DNA of 64,000 nucleotides, taken from positions 54,473,858-54,537,857 of the forward strand of contig NC_083598.1 of the NCBI RefSeq assembly GCF_020882245.1. The letters run 5' to 3'. Made by a program: the position numbers and the translations under genes. Below, piece after piece: positions 13,505 through 26,100 of the stretch. The notes under the pieces were generated by a model that saw only the letters and a program-made list of their open reading frames with translations, did not search any database and was not told the DNA's origin. The DNA is from Rhopalosiphum padi (lineage: Eukaryota; Arthropoda; Insecta; Hemiptera; Aphididae). Every line of letters begins with the position of its first letter. Within the stretch, counting starts at the first letter, position 1.

Positions 13505-13564
13505 TATTGTACGATGTCTCCCAAAAATATCATTGTAGAACGGAGTAGTTCGAACTTTGAATGC
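13505..13564 (+). CDS. weak internal exon candidate
   Basis: A strong acceptor with a long pyrimidine tract (CTGCTTTTATTTTCAG) ends at 13504. The next 60 nt are open in one frame, giving a peptide that contains TMSPKNIIVERSSSNFEC. A possible donor (GC|GTAATC) follows at 13565 in phase 0, and another GT is at 13576. The frame closes soon after in any case. The phase does not match the exon at 22681. If real, it belongs to another transcript or uses a different donor. Its GC is above the local background. Confidence 0.18.
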
Positions 13565-13579
13565 GTAATCAAATGTGTA

Positions 13580-15639
13580 GTCTAAACGAGATTGCCTATC
13601 AATTTACAGATGACGTTTTTTTTCTTTGACTGGAGATTTGAAAACACTTATTTCCTTGTTAAAAATACAATCATTATAGTTGGTACGTATCAATGTATCA
13701 TAACATATCGTTAGTTCTTTCATTTATTATGGTGGTCATTTATTATTTTATTAATATTTATGGAAAGAAACTATCGTTGAATTAAAATATTAATTTTGTT
13801 GAATTTATAGTGTTGAGCATATTATATTTTTTCGTGATTTTAAAATGTATTTAATTCAATTTTTATCAATGAAACGATGGTTATTAAATTAAACTTAACT
13901 TACTTTTATAATTTTAGTTTATTATACTACATTAAAAATAAATTTACATTCCTTAAATAAAGCATGGGCGACTCCCATTAATGGAAAAATATGCATTAAA
14001 CATTTTTGATTTGAATTATCTTACGAATATAAAAAAATATAATATCACTAACCATTAGCTGTTCATTGTAGTAATCGACTCAAATATTTATTCTTTGTTC
14101 TGTATAAAATATTATATGATTGCCTTGCACATTCTTTGCTTGCTCAATCTCATATAATAATTTATTTTTCGACTATATTCTTAAAATTTGTTTCGTCAAA
14201 TCATCATTAAATTATAAATTTATTAAAATCGTAATATTTTATAAAAAGTGTAGGCAATAAAAAAAAAAAAAAATTATATAATAATTAATAAATAAATATA
14301 TTTTTTGGACACTGGAAGTAATTTAAATGCTTCGCGGGGTGTATTAAAGGATCAAAATACTCTTAAATTAATAACGAAAATGATGTATAAACAAAATATA
14401 TAATTATATATTTAATATTGCTGATTTAAAGTATTATATATTTCCAATAATACATGAATGAGATGGTGAGACATGTGGGTGGTATTATTTACGTACAGTA
14501 CCTACACTGTTAAACTGTGTGCATATTAAACAAATTCGAATAAAAATGATTCATATTATATAAAATTAATCAAATATATTATGTATTAAGTATACGTAAT
14601 ACAATGAATAAATTAAATTATAATTTTATAATAATGTAAATGTATGTGAACCAGCTGATATATCACATTTTGTGTAAACTACCTATTTGGAAATGCCTTA
14701 TAATTCACATTTGCAGTTTTAACTAAATCATGTGTAAAAAATATCTTAAATAATATAAGTTTAAAAATAATATTTTAGTCAAATAAATTAAAGTATATTT
14801 TTCAAAAAACATACGTTTAATTTATTAAAAATAGTATGAATATAAATATCGTGACTAAATAATCATTAAACTTGATATTAGATAAATAGATAATATTAAT
14901 ATTAATTATGTCATATGTTGGTAACACAACATTTAAAAAACTGTGTCGTTTAATTATTAATATACAATATACATATTGTATCTATCACATACATTTTATA
15001 GGTACATTATATATTTTATTTAAAACAACGGACTAAGTTTGTCTAATTGTAAAACGTAAAACGTACGTTTGCGTAAAAAGTTTAGTAAACATACGATGTT
15101 ACTGTTAGTATATTATTGAGTTCAGCGTTCATACAACTAATCATATATTTAATCTAGTTTTAATTAATTATTGTCATCGACCATAATATTATTACGTTCA
15201 TAATAATTTATAATTGTCAACTATTTCATATTGCATAGATCATAATTCACAATATCACAAGCAATAACCTAATGTTTTGCATCGTATAAATCAATTTAGG
15301 CTTTATATTATGTATTTCGAATATATTATGGAATTATTTTAGGAAAATAAAACAATAATATTTCGAAAATCAACCATTAATTAGTGAAAAATTATGGTCT
15401 TGTGCTGAAATAAAATATTTATACTTTAGCTTTTTAATTACAATCTATAAAAATAAATTTTAGTAGATACCAGGAATCATCAGTTAATATTTTTGAACGG
15501 GTTTTTCAGAAATTTTGGATATTTTTGGGGCCCATCAATATTGAATGTATATGTTTATCCAAAGAATATAAGGTTAAAATTAAAAAATTGAATCAATGAA
15601 AATCTCTTTTAATTCATTATCAATAAAAAAAATAATAAA
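13580..15639. other. AT-rich stretch without visible genes
   Basis: Dense stops in all frames; A13 tract near 14262-14274. Nothing supportable as a gene, element or RNA. Confidence 0.5.
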
Positions 15640-15845
15640 TTTCAAGGTAGATGAAGTTCATCCACGTGCTGCCATTTAGTGATCGCTAGTATATACTAGC
15701 GGCACAAAGATTTTACCAGGCAAGTAAACGGCAACCCTGGAATAAACGGTTGGTAAGTGTCACTATGTTCCTACAGGGAGGTCTGTAACCCTTTTGATTA
15801 GATTTGCAGGAATCCGTATTCCAATTCTGACCATCTAAAACACCT
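15640..15845. other. GC-richer patch with 18-bp palindrome, possible element remnant
   Basis: About 200 bp of clearly higher GC. It contains a perfect 18-bp palindrome at 15684-15701 (CGCTAGTATATACTAGCG) and a consensus plus-strand donor TTG|GTAAGTG near 15750. Minus-strand frames of 20-40 codons (one beginning MVRIGIRIPANLIKRV, another TDSCKSNQKGYRPPC) look coding-like but shift frame and stop quickly. The texture fits a fragment of a repeat or a decayed gene rather than an intact exon. No family is recognised. Confidence 0.3.
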
Positions 15846-17099
15846 ACTATTTTTTTAAAGAGTTACATAAAATAAAAATACGATGTTTATACTATATTAT
15901 AATAGAAGAATATATCTGAATAGGTATTCAAATTATTTTATTTAAGACTAATTTATATTATATTATATACAACATGTTACTTTATAAGTAGGTATAGTAC
16001 GATTACTTATAAAGTATTTAACTCATGGAAGGTACTGGACAATCTATAAAAAATAATAGTCAGACTGATATCAGACATTTTTCATTAATATTAATCGATT
16101 TATTTGTACGGTCTATTATTTATTTAGAACAAAGTTTCAAAACTACCTGCCATTTTGGGGTAGTAAACCTAGAAAATATAGGGTGTGCAGGCGGCTCTCT
16201 TAAAAATAAATTAGTTCGTTGTCACGATAGAGACAGTTGAGAGAATACAATCAATGCATTCGTAATCCGTTAATACTTATTAGTATATATACCTACAGTA
16301 TAGTATCTATATGAATTAATTTGAAAAAAATCGATTAACTCTATTACCTATGCCATAGGTCCTATGGAATGATAGGATTATAACAGTCAAATGAAAAAAT
16401 AAAATGTATTCTTTCTTCCGTAGAGTTTAAAACCATCATATTGTATTCATGGATAATACGTTTAGATCTACGTTTGTACCGGCCAACAATCTAAAAGATT
16501 AACTAAAATTCCTTGTATTAGCATATATGTAGTATATTTTATATATTGGATACTTATAGAATTTTAGTGATTTAGATTTAATTACTAATCAAACTATAAA
16601 TAAGTCAATTTAATGAATAATCGGTTGCATTTAATTTTGGATTCATAAATTATACTCATATAATGTACATAGATAACAGTACTAGCAATTATTCAGATTC
16701 CCCAATTAAAATTTATCAAAAGTGTATCAAAAAATCTAAATAATTTGGATTTTCTAATAAGTATATAGGTACTTGCATTTTTCGTTTATCATTTTAACTC
16801 GATTATAATTTATGATATTTATTCTTTCATCATCGTCTAAACTTTAAGTTTTACAACCAATTTAAAATTGAAATCATTTGATTAAATGGGTTTCTAAATA
16901 ATATTATAATTTTTTGATTTAACTATCTAGTTAAGTTAAAATTATAAACCATACATTTAAAAAATCATAATGTTTTCCCAGTTAACTATAGAGCCTTACA
17001 ACAGTTTACAATTCATCTCTATCTCATAGAAAATCGTATAATCTGAAAGATTTATTTTGTATCGTATAAAACGGAGTAGCATCGGAACTCTTATTCCAT
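15846..17099. other. AT-rich stretch; one 71-codon open frame
   Basis: A plus-strand frame from a true ATG at 16025 to a TGA at 16240 encodes 71 residues (MEGTGQSIKNN... ending KLVRCHDRDS). It has no recognisable domain and no supporting splice or promoter signals, so it is not called as a gene. The rest is A/T-rich without features. Confidence 0.35.
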
Positions 17100-17334
17100 A
17101 TGATGACTTATCAAAAACAACGACAAAGTCGAGTTAGTGTCAACGGATTTCCCACATTATAATTAGGTTTGTCATACGAATGGAAACCTGTTTTGCGCCG
17201 TTCAATACGTATGTGCATGTCGGGGTTCCCCAAGGAACTGTGCATGTGGCGTCCAGCAGCCACACTAGCACACAGCCGTACCTAAGTCTACCGACAGATT
17301 TAACACCGTTATGATAACTTTGGTAAGCCCTCAT
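17100..17334 (+). mobile_element. decayed LINE reverse-transcriptase fragment with GVPQGT box
   Basis: The plus-strand frame from 17180 to the TGA at 17312-17314 reads TYVHVGVPQGT at about 17207-17239. This is the invariant (V/A)GVPQG(S/T) block of non-LTR reverse transcriptases. It is followed by a residue run ending LPTDLTPL, where intact elements read LLY..D(L)P. Just upstream, in a shifted frame with stops, SVNGFPTL matches the segment that normally precedes the box. The copy is short, frameshifted and inactive. The minus-strand frame 17140-17334 (starting MRAYQSYHNGVKSVG) is the antisense shadow and is not counted as a gene. The clade is not determined; it may or may not be the same family as the copy at 8475-8820, since different RT blocks are preserved. 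Confidence 0.5.
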
Positions 17335-20300
17335 AGGTTTAAACTTTTTGATGCACGTTTCGTTGAGAATCTATTGGTTGCTCTAGAAACTTTAAAAAAA
17401 AAAGAAGAAACATAAGAACAAGATTTTATCCTTATCTGTAAAAAGTTATTCAATTAGACACAGAGGTCAGAAATTACAGCTTTTACCAACTTTTAATTGT
17501 TGAAAGTAAATGTGATGTAATTTTTAAGTTAAAAAAATCCTATATTTTAATATTCACAATATATTATATTAAAACGCCTATTGAAATTTTTTAGTAGTCC
17601 CTAATTACAATCATTTTTTGAATTTAATGATTGCTCTATTTTTAATACTTATCGATTATTATTTTTATCTTTGTCATTCAACGTGATTTGTTACAATATT
17701 TTTCACCACATATATTTACCATACTGAAATCGTGTTCCGTAAAGCATAACAAGCGAGCTTGTCAAATTTAAATAGGTACATTAAATGTATATAAGTTTAA
17801 TGGTACCACTTTTTATTTTCCTTATATTAAAGTAATAAACTATTTTTATTTGTCATGAAATACCCAAAAAGTCGTATAATTAATTCATTTTTTAAACGAA
17901 AAAAATTATTACAGCGTTCACCACTAAAATAATAGTACCTACATTATATTTGATATGTTTCATTTAATATAGAGCCTCTTAAAATGACAATGATATTTTA
18001 TATTCGCGCTGAGATAAAAGGATTGCCTGCTTCTGAAACTATTACTATATAGTGTATAATGTTTTAAGAGCTAAATATTGTTCACTTTGTAACTATACAA
18101 CTTCTATATAGCTTTTAGTTTTGTAGAATTAATATGTATTTTGAACGAGTTCAACACAAGACAAATGCTGAAATGCAAATATTAAAGTATATTACATACC
18201 AGTTTTATTTATTTTAACAGTTAGGTTTTGTTTACTATACAATTAAAAATTAATTTTAAAAGCTTAAATCGTGTATAATAAAAATAAAGTTTTTTTTTAT
18301 TATTTACAATACTGATTTGTTTTAAAGTTTTAATAGTATTTAACCGCATAGTAACATTTTTTGAACCCACAATCATATCGTAGGGATATACTGTTATTAT
18401 TACGCACTAATAAATGGTTATATTGTTACTGATTAATTTAAAATTAAGTTTAATTTTTTATTAAGTTCTTGGTTAGTTGATGATTATTTCCTTTTTTTAA
18501 ATTATATTTTGTTATGTTATAAACCAAAACCTGTTTTTTATTAATGTGTCTTAATTTTTACTAATTCAAGTTTATTCAGATGTTTTGTTATTAAATCATT
18601 TTTTAACTAGAAAAAATATTTTCAGAAAGAAGAAATCATATGATTATTTTTAAAAAATAATTCATATTGTAGTCTTAAGTGTTTTTTTTATGATGAACGA
18701 CTTACAACAATGATACGTCTTGAATAAAAATTAATTAATACAGGAAGTATTTGAATATTAAATTAGTATTATAATTTTCAAATTAAGTGGTTTATGACTA
18801 TAAGTCTATAAATAACTAACTATACTAACTATACCTCGAAAAAAGTTGTTAGCCGTTAAATATTTTTGATTACATAAATAATATACATTTGAACTGATCT
18901 TCTGTAGGTATTATTCGTGATTAAATAATAATATGTTCAATGCGTATTTAGTAATTATACTTCGATAAACTTGCTCTGTGTATATCTATGCAACTATGAA
19001 TAGTTACTAATAATAGTACAAAGAGTTCATAACGACGTGAACGCTGTGTCATTTATATTATCTACAAATTCGATTTACAGATCGTTTGCTAAAATTATTA
19101 GTGCCAGTTGATTTATTGTACGGTTTTATGGGCGTCCGTGCAATTTTCCCATTGACTTAAACGTAGCTGATATTATGTATATTTTAGATTACGAGTACCT
19201 AGATGAATATATTGATCTTACAATGATGTATGTTTTTTTATTTGTCTATGTACACGATAAGTAGTCGGAAAATGTATCGATTTATAGAGGGTGGTTATGA
19301 TAGGACATTGGATCTAGTTCATAGTTTGGTGAGATAAAAATTAAAGCATAATATTTCAAACTAATCGGGAAAAATAAACAAAAAATCCATGTTTTTTGTA
19401 AATTCTTCGATTTGGTTTTGGAAAACGAATAATTGTAGAAACTTTAAATTTTCATGAAATGGTTACATGATCATTTTATATTTATAAAATATTATGCATA
19501 ATTGTAATTTTCAATTTATTATTAGTTTTTTTTTTTAATATATGCTGATAAAAAATTTATGAATGGGTAAAATTACTTGATAATCTAATACGAAGCTCCT
19601 AATAAGTGGTTTATTACCCAATTAAAAATATTAAAAATTATTTTGTTGTTTGTTATTAGAAATTCATAAAAAATAATTGTTTGTTTATACCTATTAGATA
19701 ACTAAGATTTGAAATTTAGTATAAAGTTCTTTACATGTTTTGCAATCTATCGTATAAAAAAAAAAAAAAAGGTTTTCTATAAGTGCCAATAAAAAAAAGT
19801 TATTCAATTGGTCGAAATTCTTAAAAATTTAGTACAAGATCCCACATAAATTGTTCTTGTATTTGTATAAAATTATTTAAATTTAAAATACATATGCACA
19901 TATTTTTTTTTAATAATCATTTTGAAATTTAGTTTATTTTTTCTTAGGCTAAATTATCTAAAAATAATAATAAAAAAAACAATAATTATCCACTATTAAA
20001 TGAGCCGAACCATCCAAATCAGATACATATTTAATTAAACATGTTTATGCTTTGTTATTCATAACTTAACGTTTATAATAATATTTAAATAATAATTATT
20101 GTTATTATAATTATAATTAAATATATATACTATAGTATTTTATATTATCATATGTTAAAATACAAAATATTTTTCGGTATGTTTTTGAATGTTTTTTAAA
20201 TATTAGGATACCTACTTATTAATTTATCATAGTTCTCGAATTAAACTTTACCATGAATTTTTTTTCTTGTATGATTCTATTTTAAATATATTTTTTAATT

Positions 20301-21236
20301 TTCATGTTGATTTATCAACTACTTGTGTTTTAAAAGTACATTGTGCATGAGCAATATTTAAGATTAATACATAATATCATTGACTATATAAATATAGGTA
20401 CTGGTAAAATTAAAAATTAGTTATTATAGTAGATTAGTTTTTATAGCAAATGGGAATAATATACCTTGTGCCACACCCTCGGTTTTTTTTTATTGTTGTC
20501 TTTTTCTGACCAGTTCACATATCAACATGGTCAAACTATTATGGTCACTAACTTACGCTTAGTATAGTTAGTATTAAATATCAAATTAATATATTATAGA
20601 AATACTTAAATGTTACAACATTGTTTATGCTTTATTGGAAGACGTGCTTTTTACAACGTGTTGTGGATATTTTTATACAAAAATATTTCAGCATATAATA
20701 TGTTTTATAAACCAGGCCCACTGATTATTATTATACACGAACGAATCACGCAAACTTCTAGGATATATCATATATATATATATATATATAATATACATAC
20801 TCGTGTGTGTACTGTGTTTATATTTGAATAAATACACTAATATGGCTTTTACTGTTACAACAGTACTGTTTATTTTTTTTTTTATTTCGTGTTCCCTACT
20901 GCGCATAATTTTGGTCGTTGGATGTATACATATTAAATTATCAATTTTCAAACTTTCAAAAAAAAAAAATGTAGGTACATGTCTTGAACATAGTACAAAA
21001 TAAATATAGATTGTATATACGCCAGAATACGTGAAACATTAGCATAAGCGTTATGAGTGTTTATACACGCAATACATTATTAATGATTACATAATGAAAC
21101 AAAAACATAAATAATAATAATTAAGCAACAAGTTTTATCTAGAAAAATCCAAAAATTATTAAAATAATATTAAATTGTTGTATACGTAAAAACAATATAT
21201 ATGTGTTGCATCAGGGTCGATAACAGGTTTGTATAA
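17335..21236. other. AT-rich stretch without visible genes
   Basis: Only A/T-rich sequence with poly-A/T tracts (for example near 19757-19771 and 19527) and a (TA)10 microsatellite at 20771-20790. The open frames around 20610-21003 on both strands run through that repeat and are not credible genes. Confidence 0.5.
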
Positions 21237-21254
21237 TATATATATATATATATA
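21237..21254. repeat. (TA)9 microsatellite
   Basis: Nine TA units bordering the GC-richer patch at 21260-21660. Confidence 0.85.
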
Positions 21255-21257
21255 ACT

Positions 21258-21505
21258 AGTGGCGCATGAGGTTTAATTCCGTTTTAATAAGGTTTATAGT
21301 TTAGTTCCACTTATCAGTCTTTCTCTGAACGTCCGAAAAACAAGTTACACGCATCCTCGTCATTACCATATTTTTCCTAATAAAGAGACGCGCCTTTGTC
21401 ACATCGATGTGCCCGGGGACCCGTGACAGTATTTCGGGCCATCGGGGACCTCCTGCCTATCGGTCGAAGCGCCGTCGTCATAATACCACATGACTGGATA
21501 TTGTA
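21258..21505 (+). promoter_or_regulatory. GC-richer patch, possible promoter/5' UTR of the 21.5-46.6 kb gene model
   Basis: The patch has many CpG dinucleotides and includes GTGCCCGGGGACCC near 21409-21422. It contrasts sharply with the AT desert on either side and ends directly before the candidate start codon at 21506. I see no consensus TATA box at the right distance, so the promoter assignment is by position and composition only. The minus strand also has open frames here (for example one with MWYYDDGASTDRQEVPDG), so an exon on the other strand is an alternative. Confidence 0.25.
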
Positions 21506-21569
21506 ATGGGTACACAGCCGTTACACACGATGTCCCTTGTCGGCCTCGGAGTTGGTCGTTATCGCCGCG
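21506..21569 (+). CDS. candidate first coding exon (exon 1 of the model)
   Basis: The first ATG after an in-frame TGA opens 21 codons (MGTQPLHTMSLVGLGVGRYRR). It then reaches a possible donor, GCG|GTAAAA, at 21570 in phase 1. The next exon (22681) enters in exactly that phase with GT, so the junction codon would be GGT, Gly. The frame stays open past the donor for another 70 codons, so a longer single-exon reading to 21781 cannot be excluded. The donor is only moderate. No signal peptide or domain is recognised. The phase match, GC content and distance (1.1 kb) make it the best local first-exon candidate, but it is unproven. Confidence 0.28.
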
Positions 21570-22680
21570 GTAAAAACGACAGAGGTGGCACTGAACGTGG
21601 CCGAAATTCTACGCCAGGCCGTCACTGGTCGAAGTGGTTCGAACAAACAAGTTCCAGGCTTTTAACGACACGAATAACGATGTTAATTATTTTGTTATAC
21701 ATCAAGCAAATTATTCGTGGGAACTTAAAATTATACATATATTATAGTATTAGGTACTATGCATTTTATTATACGCAATAATGACATAGTTTTTCATTTT
21801 AAGTTATATTATCGATTTATACACTATGAACCTATTTTTACTGTTTTACGGTATTTACAGAAAGATGTTATTACATTTTGAGTTACATCAGTTTTATCGA
21901 AGAAAAATAATATAAAAACGTATACAATATATTTGGTAGTTCATTATATTATATTATATTATTATACCATTTATGTAAATTAAACATATATGAAAATACA
22001 AAGGTACCTAATTAGGCAATACAATTTATATAAAACTAAAATTCTGTGCAGCCAATATATTAAGCTATAATAATTATAGCCTATGAGGCTATAACATATA
22101 GATGATACATATTATTTAAGTTTCTCGACCCTCGTTAATGTTATTTGGTATGTTTGCAATATTTTAATAAAATTAAATATTGATATCTACTAAAGTAAAC
22201 TATGATAATGTATAGTTCAATTTATGAATCAGTTAATATCACAGAATGTTGTGATAACATGTCTTATATTGTTAGTCTTGTTAAAGGTAAAAATAATAAA
22301 CTTGAATTTTATTTTTTAAAGACCGTGTAATTTTAATAAAAGGTCCACAACTATAATATGATACAATGCGTAGCATTATGTGAACTTTTGTGTAATATTG
22401 TAGTAATAATTATGTTTTTGTATTAAATTGTATCACAGTAAAACTTTTCCCGCCAACCGATAATGCAACACTGAATACAGAAATATATTTGATTAAATAA
22501 TAACTGGTTTGATGTATACGATAAGTGTTCACATGTACACAGTGTTGACATGTATTATGATCAAAAATAATTAATAAAATTTACGTTCGATGTTGCTGTT
22601 TTAAAATCAACTAATGAATACCGAATTGTTTATAATGAAGAGCTTGACACATTTTTAAAAATGTTCTTTTTTGTTTTCAG
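21570..22680 (+). other. intron 1 of the gene model (or upstream flank)
   Basis: AT-rich except for the first 90 bases. It ends in a very strong acceptor: a T-rich tract and TTGTTTTCAG at 22671-22680. No other feature seen. Confidence 0.3.
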
Positions 22681-22864
22681 GTAATTTTGGTGCTAAGAAA
22701 TCTGTTAAGTCCTCGACAAATGTATTCCGTTCTCCGTGCATCAAATTCTCTCCGGTTGCATCGCCTAGCAAGTGTGGAAAGCCCAACAAACATCAAAACA
22801 ATAACGTAGCTAACCGCCGTCGAAGCAGTGACGAAAAAGATACGCGAACTGTATATTTAAACGA
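22681..22864 (+). CDS. internal coding exon (exon 2 of the model), basic Ser/Pro-rich
   Basis: A near-ideal acceptor ends at 22680. The next 184 nt are open with normal codon usage and raised GC. The exon enters in phase 1 (GT completes a Gly codon). The peptide is basic and rich in Ser, Asn and Lys, with three S-P sites in SPCIKFSPVASPSK, then a KCGKPNKHQNNN stretch and a RRRSSDEK cluster. This looks like disordered, phosphorylatable sequence. The proposed donor is GA|GTATGA at 22865, giving phase 2; it is not a strong one. That phase fits the acceptor at 46253, and the join makes a Glu codon leading into an acidic run. If not spliced there, the frame continues to a TAA at 22923-22925 as a terminal exon, with an AATAAA at 23118-23123. 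Function not recognised. Confidence 0.48.
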
Positions 22865-23117
22865 GTATGATCATATTTTTTTCTCGATTTGTTTATTAGT
22901 TTCGGACACGACGTGTGGTTATTAAATCGTATATTATTACGTTCTTATACGACATTCACGATTTGAAACCCACCCTGTGCTTATCATCTGTAATTTAAAA
23001 ATATTGAAACCACCTACCCTGCTCATAAAATGCAATACACCTCCAATAACGGCATCCTTACTAGACAAACACGGAAACACGTACAATACAAAAACAGAAG
23101 GTTTATCACATTCAGAA

Positions 23118-23123
23118 AATAAA
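23118..23123 (+). terminator. AATAAA poly(A) signal, possible early termination after exon 2
   Basis: AATAAA lies 193 nt beyond the in-frame TAA that would close an unspliced exon 2. The stretch between (22926-23117) is less AT-rich than the sequence beyond, as a 3' UTR often is. This would support a short isoform ending at 22925, but a lone AATAAA in such AT-rich DNA is weak evidence. Confidence 0.2.
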
Positions 23124-26100
23124 TGGCGTATTGTTACTTATTCTATACGTATATAGAAGAAAACTCATTTTATATTGCGTAAGATGTATTTTCGATTTAA
23201 TTAAATAAACTATATTGAATCTTCTATAACTTCTATAATCTTTATACTATAGAGTTTGTACAAATACGAGTAGAGTTAAACTAAGAAATTCAATACATTT
23301 TCGTGTCAGCTTTTAATTAGAACACTAAGTAATACCCATTTATTATATATTATAATATTAATATGATCTTTGGTAGCTACAATTAATAGCAAAAATAATA
23401 TTATTTTTAAACTATTTTAATTTAAAATACATAGGTTTGTTTAAATTCATTTAAACATATTATTGCATTTGTCTGCTTTGGTATTTTCATATTTTAGTCG
23501 TGTAGTTTTCTGGCGTGCGGGTATTTTCCACTATCCTAGAAAAATTTGCCTTGAATATAGAAATTCCCCCTTCACCACGAGATTAAATGTTTGACGATTT
23601 TTCATTCACTGTGTGACCTATCTAACGTACAAGGTTTTCAAAACGAGTTGATGGACAATTATTGATTTTATCCGCCCAAGTAAATGCGGCAAGTGAATTA
23701 TTTGTCCCGATCTCTGGTGTTCTATTGGATGCATGCAGACAAAAAAAAAAAAGTTTTGGAAATTCTCTTATAGGCCATGCCCTATTTGACATATGCCACT
23801 GAATATACTTGTATATCTGTATACAATCGTATTATTGAATACAAATATTATAGATATTCCATTCATCTCATTCAATACTAACTAAATATATATTTTTAAA
23901 TAATAAACATTATACAAATATTTTGTAAAAATTTAAAAAGTTTAGTTCAATAAATTGAATAACTAATAACTAATAAATATAGGATTGATTTCGAAAATAT
24001 AATGATACTTGGTGAATAAGAAAATCTAAAAAGATTTTTTAATCATTATATTATACTTACAAAAAGTACTATAGTAAAATACACTGTAATACATTATTAA
24101 ATTTTTAAAACTTTTTTGTTAAAAATAAACTTAAACATCTTGAAATATTTCGATCAAATGGAATATAGGTATATCCTCGGGTGGTCCCCTTTCGGTCAGT
24201 ACTGTTTTCTTTAAAATTTACAATTATAACCACTGAACTCAACAGTTTTTAAATTAATATTATATCAAACAACTAACGAATATTTTGGTTTATCTTTATT
24301 TCCGAAAAATCTAAAACTACACAGTTACACTAATATATATAATAATGACAATAAAATTAAAATTAAAAGAAAAATTAATTTTCAATTTGATTTAATATGT
24401 TAAACAATTGTATTGCAAATTATTTTATTTTATTATATTTTCACACATAAATTTGTCAAAAAAATACTGTATAATTATAAAAAACATAATAGCTTAATAT
24501 TAATTTTTGATATATTCATGAAGGCATATTTTGTTATTATAATTATTATTTTATAGGTATATATGAATATGACTATATTCAGTTTTATTCAATTAATGTA
24601 ATCGAAAATTTAAATTTTTAATAAATTTATGAAGGAATATTTTTCTACACAGTTGTATGTAATAATTTTAATAATTAAAAATTACAACTATGGATTTAAT
24701 CATATTTAATTAAATATAAAAATTTTCAAGTTCAGTTGTTATAACTGTACATTTTAAAGAAAACTAACCTAACCGAAAAGGTTACTGTAAGTTTTGGCCG
24801 AAAAACTGGTTGATAAGGGAGAGATGCATTTTTGTCGAAAAGGGACGTCCAAATCTTCTTCAATTTATTTTTTACCTTAATTTTTTTTTCCTTAACTGTC
24901 TTTTGATGTAAATTTACATTTTAATAAGGCAGAATTTATTGGAATTTAAAATCCAGTTAAATCAATAATTGCAAATCCACAAATAAATTAATATAGGTAC
25001 CTATATAAAAGAATTTTATCGTATAATAATGTTCAGACGTTCAACTGCACAGTATCATTGTTACTTAGATGAACAAGGTTATTATTCCATCTACCATCAT
25101 TCGTTTAACGCTTATTGTATAGTGAAAAATCATTTTATATTAACTCTTACTGAATTAACACTAATAAATACTTATTAACAAACAAAATAATATTTATATA
25201 TTTATAATATATTCTGATCATGAGATAATATTATAATTCATTTTTTTCTAAAAATAGAATGTGAGAAAGTACGAGTATGATACTACTATTGAATACTTAT
25301 CACATATCGACACACTAGTATTGTATTAATATTTTTAATTTGAGAGCATTCGAGAGCTTTGTGTTCGTAAATCGATTTTCAGCAATTCTCTTTTATGACA
25401 TATGGACGTAGTATAACAGTGCAAGTCAGCCGATGCGTAGTTATAAAATCATGATAATAAAGAAAAACTTTATAGTACTGTAGACTAAACATTTTTTATA
25501 TTTTAAGTGTTCATAAAAATAAATTTGAATTAAAAAGTTTTTTAAATTATTGAATAAAGTTATGAATATTAAATTAATGATGTGAAAATAATTACCAATA
25601 AGATGGATAAACTTGTTCAAACATTTAAACCCCTCAAATCCTAAAATTACAAATATAACATGCACTATAAATAAGTACTATATTTATAGTAAATTAAAAT
25701 TACGTATAATTTATATAAATTTTTTCCATCAGAAGTGATAATTTAATGAATAGCTAGTAAATTTAAAAATTTAAAAATTATTCAAATCTGTATCCATTTT
25801 AAATTGTCAGATTATAAATTCCTAATATTAAGGTTTCAAATTTTTTAATAAACATTCCTACAACTAGGAAATATCCATCTGAACAGATACACGTATACGA
25901 TATCTTCATACCTATTCAAACATACCATTCATATTTAATAAGTGGAACTATATCAACAAAGTATTAATTTAATACTAAAATTCAGTAAAATATTGATCTT
26001 GTATATTTATTATATATAATATATTTATACTATATTACCGATTAGGTATATCAAAAGTCTGTGTAATTTGAATATAGTATCCTTTACCGAATAGAATATT

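Noticed and set aside
20610..21003. Overlapping 66-87-codon frames on both strands
   Set aside because: They run through a (TA)10 repeat and flanking A/T-rich DNA; residues are repeat-driven (Ile-Tyr runs).
21636..21644. GGTTCGAAC, resembling a tRNA T-loop/B-box
   Set aside because: The rest of the B-box (CC end), an A-box at the right distance and the acceptor stem are all missing.
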